The position numbers and the translations under genes were made by a program. From Mucidula mucida (Eukaryota > Basidiomycota > Agaricomycetes > Agaricales > Physalacriaceae), in contig JADNYV010000228.1 of assembly GCA_015501055.1 (NCBI GenBank), positions 1 through 57,375 on the forward strand: a stretch of DNA of 57,375 nt. Direction: 5' to 3'. Each line of letters starts with the position of its first letter. Position 1 is the first letter of the stretch. This document shows positions 34,363 through 43,738 of this stretch, in pieces. The notes under the pieces are model-generated. The model was not told the DNA's origin. It saw only the letters and a program-made list of their open reading frames with translations, and searched no databases.

Positions 34363-34892
34363 TGTTATGAATTGCCATATTTTCACATGTTCACATCTTA
34401 TCATATCTTATCGGGGGCCTTGTCTTATCAACCAACGGACTGTTTCATCATCTGTTTCGTCACCGATCATACTCCTGTTCATTACCAAAGCCGTACTCAT
34501 GTTGGACACACACCCAACACATGGATGACATCATACATGCTGATACCTCATGGATTTCCCATTGTATACACACCACTGACACTCGTAGCACACATGGTTG
34601 TTTCAGTATTATTACTTACATGCAGTTATCACTCGTATTTAATGGTTTCACGGACTAGTAGCATACAACACTGGGTTAAGGGCATGGAGTTATCTCTAGC
34701 GGAAACACGTATGGACAAGGAGTCCCAAACACAGGCTTACTAGTATATAAGCAGTAGTGTAGTATCATTGTACTTTAGTTCCGATCTCGTTTATACACCT
34801 GGCCTAGCCTAGTCTAACAAACGCAAACACTTTCTTCCTTAGTTCTTGCTGTGGTACCTGGTTGAGTCTTGTGGCTTAGTCAGTTGCTAACA
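34363..34892 (+). repeat. gypsy-2 5' LTR
   Basis: 530 bp; TATATAA at 34744-34750 and the predicted mRNA start TAGTTCCGATCT at 34776-34787. Several CpG sites present in the 3' LTR are TpG or CpA here (for example around 34816-34830). Confidence 0.92.
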
Positions 34893-34894
34893 GA

Positions 34895-34906
34895 AGATCA
34901 GAACTA
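34895..34906 (+). promoter_or_regulatory. gypsy-2 self-priming primer site
   Basis: AGATCAGAACTA, complementary to 34776-34787 with one mismatch; the gypsy-1 version is a perfect complement. The mismatch is a G-to-A change. Confidence 0.65.
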
Positions 34907-35490
34907 CTTTCTACCACCTACCACACATCCCTGATCGTCGAGCAGCACTTCACTGTTTGATCATCGCACATTCCCCCATCCCCTTTTCTGTTTACAGATC
35001 AACGGAATCCTAATCCCAGTGCACGTCCGCATATGTGTGTATTGGTCTCAGTAGCGCCGGCTAACAGTTAGAGATACCTGCCTTGGGTGCTGGAAGTAGC
35101 CGCTCTCACGAGAACAAACTTTTGGCAGTTGCACTTCAGTGGGCGCTGTTTACGGGTTAATCCCCGTGCCCAGGAAAACTTTGGCTTACCTCACACCAGA
35201 GGGACGTTGGCTGGGCAATTGCGAACTTGTGACGAGCTCTTGGGCTCCGTAGATACATAGTCAGTAGTCGGTAAAATAGCGTAGACAGTTACAATACCTA
35301 CCTACTTTACTTACCTTACAATACACATCACCATTCCCCACCCTACCAAGTCCTGGATTATATTTCAGATCTAGGCAACTCCTCCTTATTCATCCAAACC
35401 TCTATTCCCTCACCCGTTTCATCAAAATCTGCATCTCCCATATCCCCACTTTCACCCTTTCACTCTCCGATCCTATTACCCCGATTCATC
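34907..35490 (+). other. gypsy-2 5' leader
   Basis: A leader of about 580 nt between primer site and gag, with a matching leader in gypsy-1 (31912-32494). No coding signal was recognised. It probably carries packaging signals, as in other LTR elements, but none can be pinpointed. Confidence 0.5.
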
Positions 35491-36420
35491 ATGTCCAACG
35501 AAGCACCCGAAACCGCTCCTCACACACCCGCTCATCATGCCGATGTCAAAACCAAAGGCCGATCCCTTGTCAACAAGCCTTATGACTATGACGGGGACAA
35601 GGCCAAGTACAAGAGCTGGTGGCAATCCATGTTTACATACATCCGTGACAAGAAGAACAACCTCACATCTGACTCCGAAAGGATTGATGTTGTTCTCTCC
35701 TACATCCAAGGAGATCACGTAGATGCATGGGTCCAGAACTACTTGGACCAGAACTTCGACAAGGAAGAAGAGGAATGGACAGTCTCTTGGACGGAGTTCA
35801 AGGAAGATTTGAAGGAGCGATTTGTGGATTCCAACCTTGCGCAAGACGCGCAAGACCAGATCGAGTGGTTGCGCCAGGGGCAAGACACCGCTCAAGATTT
35901 CTTCCAGAAGTTTGAGGTTCTGCTCACTCAGGCAGGATATTCGAAGGATGACGCATTCATTGTGCAACTTCTTGAGACCAACGTCAACGAGAAGATCATT
36001 GATCAGATCTATGGCAGCCGAGATGGGTTGCCAGAGAAGTACAAGGATTGGAAGGCACAGATCATTTAGATCAATCAGCTGTGGAGAAGGCGGACGGCGA
36101 GCAAGAGGTCCGGCATGCAGTCCCGGCCCCAAGCTCCGCAGGCAGCTATATCAAGAGCCAATCCTACAAACCCACCCCCGACGCCGATCACACGACGAGA
36201 TGCCACCGGTGTTACCTATGGAGGAGCCGGCAGGCCGATGGACATCGACAATGCACGTCGAAGGGGACTCTGCTTCAGCTGTGGCGAACACGGCCATGTC
36301 AGCAGGTTCTGTCCCAAGAAGGGTCGACCCCAGACAATTCAGGGTCTATGGACCGAAATGAACAACGAGGTGAAGAAGAAGTTGGCCAAAGAGTTGGGTT
36401 TTGCAAAGCTCCCGCAGTAG
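35491..36420 (+). CDS. gypsy-2 Gag (in-frame amber at 36067)
   Basis: Begins MSNEAPETAPHTPAHHAD. A capsid-like region (KSWWQSMFTYI ... FFQKFEVLLTQAGYS) runs to residue 192. There the frame meets TAG (36067-36069) but continues in the same phase through a basic linker (INQLWRRR) and a CCHC zinc knuckle CFSCGEHGHVSRFC to a final TAG at 36418-36420. The amber is shared with gypsy-1, so it existed before the two copies separated. It could be an old C-to-T nonsense change inherited by both copies, or a regulated readthrough site; the sequence alone does not decide. Gag forms the particle and binds RNA through the knuckle. The pol frame is entered by -1 shifting at 36396-36402. Confidence 0.82.
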
Positions 36421-36438
36421 ACGCAGTCCTGCCGGAGC
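36396..36438 (+). promoter_or_regulatory. gypsy-2 -1 ribosomal frameshift cassette
   Basis: Slippery heptamer G GGT TTT (36396-36402) in the gag phase, a 5-nt spacer, then a stem GCTCC-C-GCAG (36408-36417) pairing with CTGC-C-GGAGC (36429-36438) around an 11-nt loop that contains the gag stop. After a -1 slip the reading enters the long pol frame (TGC AAA GCT ...). Heptamer, spacing and stem follow the standard -1 rules and are conserved in gypsy-1. Confidence 0.75.
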
Positions 36439-39400
36439 AGTTGCCAAGGGAAGAATCGTCAGATGCAGAATCTATTTATAGTACTGGTACTAAGGCATCA
36501 AAAATATCATTGACGATTTTACCACCAAAACCTGCGAAAGAAAGATATGAACCAAACACGCCTGAGTGGGTAGCACAAAGGCTAAGAGAGGATGACGTGC
36601 CGAGAGCAGTGGGAATTTTGAGAGCATGGATGCCGGAGCGGAGAGAGAGAGAAGCAACGGAAGAGAAGGTGATGGCAATCAGAGCGTTGACAAAGGAAGC
36701 CGCGGTGGAAGTTGTGACAGAGTTAAAAAAGTTGAGGAAGTACATCCGGGGAATAAAGGGGCAGGACATGAAACTCCGAGTAACCATAGAGAGCGTACAC
36801 ACAGGCTCTGAATGGGAAACAAGTGCCCTTCTTGACAGTGGAGCAACAGGTTCTTGCGTCAATAAAGAATTTGTCGAGAGGAACGGACTCCCGATCAAGG
36901 AGTTACCGGTCAAGCTCCCTGTCTACAATGCGGATGGAACCCTAAACAAGGGAGGAGCAATCAAAGGTTTTGTGGAGGTCCGGATGAAGATCGGAGATCA
37001 CGCCGAAAAGATTGAGTTAGCTGTCACCAATCTCGGCAAAACAAATTGGCTACAATATCACAACCCCACGATCAACTGGACGGAATCCACAGGCTCTGAA
37101 TGGGAAACGAGTGCCCTTCTTGACAGCGGAGCAACGGGTTCTTGTGTCAATAAAGAATTCATTGAGAAGAACGGACTCCCGATCAAGGAGTTACCGGTTA
37201 AGCTTCCTGTCTACAATGCGGATGGAACCCTAAACAAGGGAGGGGCAATTGAAGGTTTTGTGGAGGTCCGGATGAAGATCGGTGATCACGCCGAAAAGAT
37301 CAAGTTGGCCGTCACCAATCTTGGCAAAACAAGTATCTTTTTGGGGCTAGATTGGTTACGATATCACAACCCCACAATCAACTGGACGGAATCCACGTTG
37401 ACTTTTGATCGATGCCCAGACCGCTGCGGCTATCTACCCGAGTACGACTCGCCAGAAGACGAAGGAGAAGATGTAGAAGAGAAGTTGGAAGAGGGAGAGC
37501 GCTTGTTCTGGATGGACTGGGACAACTATTGCAAAAGCGGTGAAAAGCTGAGATCACAACAGCCTTCGTCTGCTGCTGCACCTTACATCGAGGAATTTTC
37601 CAATGTATTTAGTAAGGTGGACTTTGACAAGTTACCGGAGCGAAGACCCTGGGATCACGCGATAGAACTTACGCCTGGTTCTAAACCGGTTGACTGCAAG
37701 GTCTATCCCCTTAGTCCATCCGAGCAGAAGGCATTAGACGAGTTCTTGGAGGAAAACATACGCACGGGACACATACGGCCATCAATCTCACCCATGGCAT
37801 CACCATTCTTCTTTGTCAAGAAGAAGGACGGAAGCCTTCGGCCAGTGCAGGATTATCGGAAATTGAATGACATGACAATCAAAAACCAATACCCCTTACC
37901 GTTGATCCAAGAACTTATCGACAAGCTGAAGGGAGCAAAGTGTTTTACAAAGATGGATGTCCAATGGGGTTACAATAACATCCGGATCAAAGAAGGTGAT
38001 GAGTGGAAAGCGGCGTTTAGAACAAACCGAGGCCTGTTCGAGCCCTCAGTTATGTTCTTTGGACTTACAAACTCGCCGGCGACATTCCAATCGTTCATGA
38101 ATCACATTCTGAAGGAGTTGATTGATGAGGGACATGTTATAGTATACTTAGACAATATACTTATCTTTATGAATACTCTCGAGGAGCATAGACAGATTGT
38201 ACGCAGGGTATTAGAAATATTACGAGTAAATAAGTTGTATTTAAAACCCGAGAAAAGTAGTTTTGAGGCACATACTGTAGATTACTTGGGAGTTATTATT
38301 GGAGGAGGAGAAGTGAAGATGGATCCGGCAAAAGTGGCCGTAGTGAAGGAATGGAAGGAGCCGACGAAGAAGAAGGAAGTACAGTCATTCCTGGGCTTCT
38401 GCAACTTCTACCGACGTTTCATCAGAGGATTTGCGGGAGTAGCGAAGCCATTGACATCGCTAACCGGGAAGGGCGAGTGGGTTTGGGGCATGGAGCAGCA
38501 CGAGGCGTTTGAGGAGTTGAAACGGAGGGTGACGGAAGAACCCGTTCTGATCGTACCACACGACAACGGCAAGTTTTGAGTTGAGGCGGACTCCTCGAAC
38601 TATGCAAACGGGGCGGTTCTTTCCCAGTTGGTTGACGGGAAATGGAGACCAGTAGCCTTTCGGTCTCGCGCGCTGAACGAAGTAGAGCGCAATTATGAGA
38701 TCTACGACAAAGAGATGATGGCTATTATGGACTTGATTGACGACTGGAGACAATATCTCCTTGGAGCAAAGGAAACGGTGGAGGTGTTTACCAATCATCA
38801 AAACCTCCAGTACTTCCGAAAGCCACAGAAGTTGAATTGCAGGCAGGCGAGATGGGTTATGGAGTTGGCGGAGTATGACATACAGATGATTCATAAGCCG
38901 GGCAAGACGATGGGGAAAGCTGATGCCTTGTCAAGGATGACAGGCCTTGAGAAGGGGGAAAAAGATAACGAAAACATTGTTTTGCTCAAGCCGGAGTTTT
39001 TTATTTCACAAATTCAATTTTCTTTACATACAGTAGATACACCGGAGGACGAATTACTTAACAAAATCAAACAAAGAAAAGGAAACAAAGACAGATACGT
39101 ACAAAAAGCATTAGAAAACAAAGAAAAAGGATGGGAAGAGAAGAAAAATGGACTTATTATGTGGAAAGACCGTATTTACATACTGAAGGACAAGGAATTG
39201 CGGGGAAGAGTTATTGGAATGCACCATGACGCACAGCTTGCAGGGCATCCGGGACGATACAAGACTCTTGAGTTGATTACATGCACCTATTGGTGGCCAG
39301 GAATCAGCCGAGACGTCCGCAAATACGTAGAAGGGTGTCAAAAATGCCAAGTTACAAAGTCACATCGCACAAAGCCGGCTGCACCCCTCCATCCTATAGA

Positions 39401-39593
39401 CGTACCAAGCGAACCATGGGAGAAAGTTGGGACGGACATGATCGGCGAGTTGCCGGAGTCGGGAGGATACAATGCGATCAGCACATTTGTGGATCATTTC
39501 ACAAAGCGGTTATGTATTATACCAACACACACCACCCTGACGTCAGAAGGCATGGCTCGTATTTACCGCGATCAAATCTTCCCCATGTTATGA
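36402..39593 (+). pseudogene. gypsy-2 Pol with duplicated protease, truncated integrase
   Basis: The frame opens after the -1 shift. A first protease DSGATGS is at 36834 and a second at 37122, from a 288-nt in-frame duplication; the first copy lacks six codons of the SIFLGLDWLR segment. RT follows (KKKDGSLRPVQDYRKLND about 37822), but its active site reads YLDN (38145-38156) where gypsy-1 has YLDD. RNase H begins about 38570 and contains a TGA at 38577-38579 where gypsy-1 has CGA. The integrase zinc region (HHDAQLAGHPG, CQKCQ) and the first core Asp (GTDMIGELP) are present, and the frame runs directly into the 3' LTR after RIYRDQIFP. The remaining integrase and the chromodomain are deleted, so this copy cannot be autonomous. 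Confidence 0.9.
36801..37396 (+). repeat. tandem duplication of the protease-coding segment
   Basis: 36801-37090 and 37091-37396 are direct repeats (offset 288 nt) of the protease coding region, in frame. The second unit is 18 nt longer. Gypsy-1 has one copy only. The units differ at a few codons (for example VERNGL against IEKNGL), so the duplication is not brand-new. Confidence 0.88.
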
Positions 39594-40114
39594 ATCACCA
39601 TATTTTCACATTTTCAATCTTATCATATCTTATCGGGGGGCTTGTCTTATCAACCAACGGACTGTTTCATCATCTGTTTCGTCACTGATCATACTCCTTT
39701 TCATTACCAAAGCCGTACTCATGTCAGACACACACCCAACACATGGATGACATCATACATGCCGATACCTCATGGACTCCCTATTGAATACACACCGCCG
39801 ACACTCATAGCACACATGGTCGTTTCAGTATTATTACTTACATGCAGTTACCACTCGTATTTAATGGTTTCACGAACTAGTAGCATACAACACTGGGTTA
39901 AGGGCATGGAGTTATCTCTAGCGGAAACACGTATGGACAAGGAGTCCCAAACACAGGCTTACTAGTATATAAGCAGTAGTGTAGTATCATTGTACTTTAG
40001 TTCCGATCTCGTTTATACACCTGGCCTAGCCTAGTCTAACGAACGCGAACGCTTTCTTCCTTAGTTCTTGCTGTGGTACCTGGTTGAGTCTCGTGGCTTA
40101 GTCAGTCGCTAACA
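39586..40114 (+). repeat. gypsy-2 3' LTR
   Basis: 529 bp, starts TGTTATGAATC directly after truncated integrase (CCCCA/TGTTATG) with no polypurine tract between them. Confidence 0.92.
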
Positions 40115-40119
40115 ATATG

Positions 40120-40345
40120 TACCTATATAACCATCCCGATTGTTTCACCTCACCTCAGTCATTTCTATCACTCGTGTGCAACTGAGGTGAGCTTATACCA
40201 TTGTACTCTTACTACTTATACTTATGGACATTCCAGAAGCTTACAGTATTCATTATCCTACTTTAGGTACAGTGTCGACTCAATATAGTCGTTTCTATCA
40301 CTCGTGTGCGACTGAGAAGCTTACAGTATCCATTATCCTACTTTA
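40120..40345 (+). repeat. copia-2 3' LTR, right part
   Basis: Remaining 226 bp of the 3' LTR after the gypsy-2 target copy ATATG (40115-40119). It contains the same internal duplications as the 5' LTR and is followed by the AGCGA target copy (40346-40350). Confidence 0.88.
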
Positions 40346-40404
40346 AGCGAGCATACATGGAGTTCGTGAACCCGGCCAGACTAGGTGACCAAACATGAAC
40401 AAAT

Positions 40405-40599
40405 TCATATCGCGCAAGCGTAGCCCATCTTTTCCAGTAAATAGGCCGCAGTCCTCTCATTTCCTGTCGGTTCTCCATAAAAATCAGTCTCGAGCCTCAT
40501 AATAGGTATACTGAACTGATCGTCGCGTTTGAACCATGTCCGTCGACAGAGGACTCGGCGAAGCCGCCTCGCTGGCGCTCGCATCCGTGGGCATCCCAC
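40405..40599 (-). other. short open frame, possibly an exon fragment
   Basis: The minus-strand frame ends in a protein-like segment (FSIPIMRLETDFYGEPTGNE ...). No start context, domain or partner exon was recognised. It could be the last exon of a decayed gene in the gap 40351-40723. Confidence 0.2.
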
Positions 40600-40723
40600 A
40601 GTTCTATTTTAAAGTTGGTAGATAACACATTCTTTCCAAAGCGATACCATTTTGTGGTTCATCAAGTGAGTGAATTTCTCATCTCTGGAGACAATCTGGA
40701 GAGGAGGGTTTGTCATTGTGGTC

Positions 40724-41640
40724 CAGAAGGTGCCGCCGGCAAAGATCGCCAACCTTGCTTTTCGAACAGCATCATGTCGATTTACTCGAAGGAAACGCGG
40801 TCACAAGATGACTCGCTGTCGAAAAGATTTGACGCCAGCATGTAGTAGAGTACACTGTTCTAATGCGACGCGCGATGAATCAAGCAACAAAAAGGGAGAG
40901 GAACTGCAGAGGCCGGGGAACATAGGATTTGATTGGCCAAAAGGTGCGTTTATGTATGACCAGGTTTGTTTCGACGCGTTCAAAGACGCCCGCTACAGTC
41001 GTGAAATGGAATGTTGGCAACATCGTACGGGGCTGCTGTAACGATGGCTGAGGCAGCTGGACGCGCGATCCCTGTTGACTCAGAGAAAACATGGACGCTA
41101 GATAAATTGTTGTCCGCCAAATGCGGAATGGAGATAGGAAAAGGATCTTCAGGCGCCAGGGATACACTTGGCCAGCAAGTGCGTCTATGTCCAGCCTCGT
41201 TTCGACGCGTCTCATGATACCACTGCAGTCGGTTTGAGAAAAATGCTGGAACATCGTAGAGAGAGCTGCCGTTGACCAGCCGGGTGGCGCGTGAATCGTG
41301 TCTTGAATCTGAAAAGAACGTCCATGGCCTGCATTGGAAGTGCGAGGCTCTTGCTAGGATCGTCGTCGCCGCTCCATACTGCCTTCGTTGATTCCGAGGT
41401 CCATCTCCACTCCGACGACCCGTTGGCCTCCATGTCGCGCGCTCTCATTAGCGTATTCCCGTAACGACCTTTTTAACTACACATCTGGGCGGTGAATGTA
41501 AGTCTTATACATGTTGTCTGTCCGACCCATAATCTAATATGATTAGCTATAACGATGACCTTCGCCACCAGAACGAAGCCCCGTCTTCAATATTGCCAAA
41601 CGTCCAAACCCTCAATACCATCCAAAGGGGCTAAATCACA
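40724..41640 (+). pseudogene. 5' end of an AIM9/phosphotransferase-like gene (relic 2)
   Basis: This segment is collinear with 15726-16640, starting with a shared GTGCCGCCGGCAAAGAT block and ending with the same intron acceptor (AATATGATTAG, about 41545). The exon before the intron reads DLFNYTSGR, the family's conserved start motif, here complete; relic 1 lacks the three residues YTS. After the intron, YNDDLR is read and then the frame is lost by a base change in CCACCAGAACG. No kinase core follows before the MFS gene. It is a diverged duplicate of the same gene 5' region. Family identity is from recognition of the pattern only. Confidence 0.45.
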
Positions 41641-41734
41641 AAAACGACATCCTTTCCCCCACTAGTGACGATGACTCATTTGATGAAATGGTCATTTCTT
41701 AACTCCATGTAGACATTCCTGGTCTCTTCAAACC

Positions 41735-43436
41735 ATGACCTCGAGCGATTGGACAGAGGTCGCAAGCCGCACACCGCTCGCTACATATCAGCTCTTTGTG
41801 GTATTTCTAGTGCAGCTGGCTGAACCGATTACCGCGACAGTCATTTACCCCTTTGCTCCGGAGTTCGTGAGGAGAACCGGAATCACTGGCGGCGATGAAA
41901 CTAAAACGGGATACTACGCTGGCCTTATTGTGCGTATTCACTTTATCGGAGGGATGCAGCGAGATTGATCCCGCTGAGTGATAGGAATCTGCATTCTTTA
42001 TCGCGGAGTCCTTGAGCGTCTTTCATTGGGGGCGCGCCGCAGACAAGTTTGGACGTCGACCGGTACTATTGCTAGGACCTCTCGGACTTGCGCTGTCCAT
42101 GCTTGGATTCGGGCTATCGAACAACTTTTGGTTTCTCGTCCTGTTTCGTTGTCTACAAGGGGTCTTCAATGGGAACATTGGTGATTATACAAGTTAAGTA
42201 TGAGTTTGTGGGCACCTTGATTTACGTTTGCGCAGGTGTAGCGAAAACCATCATGGCCGAGGTATATAAAACACACTAGCGTCTCGGTTGCAGCAGGAAG
42301 TTGATCCTTTTTGATTTAGCTAACGGACTCAACGAACATCGGCGACGTATTCGCCATCCTGCCGCTCGTCTGGTGTTTCGGGGCCACCTCGGGGTATGTG
42401 CATCTGTCATTCATGAATCATTGTTCTCATCACGACACAGTCCTATCATCGGGGGACTGTTGTCGAATCCTCAAGATAGATGGCCAGTCTTCAACCGACT
42501 ACCAGTATTTCGCGACCACCCGTACTTTCTACCTTGTAGTGTGGCTGGAGCGTTCGCCTTTGTCATCTTTATACTCACGCTCAGCTCGCTGAAGGAGGTC
42601 AGTATTCATTGCTTTGCCTAACAGCACTGTGTTGTGATTGAATCTGACTTCATCAGACACATCCCACGTTAACAGGCCAGAAGAAAGACGCGGCTAGTGA
42701 TCGTCTTCTTGCCGACACCTTTGACTCTGAGTACGGCGCCACTGTCGACTCGGGGGAACGGCGAGTCACACCGCCGTCTCGCGTACCATCATTATGGGAT
42801 ATAGCGAACAAGAACGTGGTTCGCGTCGTTGCAGCGTACTGCTTCATGAACTTTTGCCAGGGGTCCTACGAGGTGCTCACCCCGCTCATGTATTCTACCT
42901 CCATCCCCATTGGCGGTCTCGGACTCAGCCCGTACCAAATCGGTTGGATCATGTTCGCGTGGGGAGTAGTCAACGCCCTCCTGCAATTCTTCCTCACCAG
43001 CACGCTAATCCGGAAACTCGGTGCGCGAAGGACGTTCATCACTTCGATGTCCTTCCTTTCCCTCAGTTTCTTCGCATTTTCATTCGAGAGCTACTTTGCT
43101 CGGAGGGCGGGGTACATTGATTGGCGCGTCATGACTCTGATGGTGATACACATGTCGTGCAATCTGTTCATATCGTCAGCGTATGGGGCTGGGCATGTGC
43201 TGGTTGTGCAGAGCGCGACGAATCGAGAGACGCTAGGATCGACGAATGGGCTTGCACAGATGTTCAATTCTGGCATGCGTGGGTTCGCCCCGTCCATCGC
43301 ATCGTCCTTGTTTTCTGTCACCCTGCAGAAGAACTTGGCGGGAGGTTTTATGGTGTATATTGTGTTTTGGATTTTGATGTCCGTTGGGGTGAAGCTTTCT
43401 ATGCGGATCCCAAAGTTTATGACGGTCGCGTCGTGA
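41735..43436 (+). CDS. MFS transporter
   Basis: Start ATG 41735 and stop 43434-43436, with five or more short introns (for example GTGCGTATTC...GATAG at about 41932-41986, GTGATTATAC...GCGCAG near 42181-42236, and GTATATAAAA...TTTAG near 42260-42318). The first membrane segment follows LATYQLFVVFL. The MFS loop 2-3 signature is clear in exon 2 (GRAADKFGRRPVLLLG). The second half begins after a long hydrophilic loop with an acidic EYGATVDSGERR segment and then shows several hydrophobic helices (for example PYQIGWIMFAWGVVNALLQF). The layout is that of a 12-helix major facilitator, resembling the ZIFL/tetracycline-antiporter type group common in agaricomycetes. Substrate is unknown. The predicted location is a membrane, plasma or vacuolar. 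Confidence 0.82.
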
Positions 43437-43738
43437 ACGCGGTAGTTGTGGTACATATTGTGTGTCTGGGCTGTCAACATAGAAGCGTTTCCAGGACGCG
43501 TGCGCCATACGTGATGGTGGAAGTAAGATGAACTTATGTAATGACAGGATCATCGCGTCTCTTTTGCACCATCAAGGACTAGATTTTAAGGTCAGTTTAC
43601 ACAACTTGGTCCTTATACACCCCCAATTGATAGAATATACAGATTAACGGCTCTCGATATCCACATTACCGAGTTCTACTCTATTAACGGACGGCGGTAT
43701 GTACTAGCAACTACCCATTTTCATTCAAGCTGATAGAT
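43437..43738. other. intergenic between MFS and MYND genes
   Basis: About 300 bp, AT-richer than the neighbours, with no gene recognised. It would hold the terminator of the MFS gene and the promoter of the MYND gene. Confidence 0.4.

Larger units (their letters stand above)
34363..40114 (+). mobile_element. gypsy-2: second member of the gypsy-1 family, internally deleted
   Basis: 5752 bp with LTRs at 34363-34892 and 39586-40114 and a 5-bp target duplication ATACG / ATATG, one copy altered by a C-to-T change. It is inserted in the copia-2 3' LTR. It lacks the 3' third of integrase, the chromodomain and the polypurine tract, and has a tandemly duplicated protease domain. Its LTRs differ from each other at many sites, so it is older than gypsy-1. 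Confidence 0.92.
19444..40345 (+). mobile_element. copia-2: old Ty1/copia element hosting three nested insertions
   Basis: The element is bounded by a 5-bp target duplication AGCGA (19439-19443 and 40346-40350). It has a 290-bp 5' LTR and a 3' LTR of the same length split by gypsy-2 (34299-34362 plus 40120-40345; 64 + 226 = 290). Without the insertions it would be about 5 kb. The two LTRs differ at roughly eight positions, mostly C/T or G/A changes. Gag-pol is broken by in-frame stops, so this is an old, inactive copy. Confidence 0.9.

Noticed and set aside
34348..34743. Open frame of 107-131 codons present in all four gypsy-1/2 LTRs
   Set aside because: It lies in the U3 part upstream of the TATA box, lacks a separate promoter or codon signature, and the four copies are open because they are near-identical DNA. 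Treated as chance.
35476..36132. 218-codon frame antisense to gypsy-2 gag
   Set aside because: Exact shadow of the gag coding strand, with no independent evidence.
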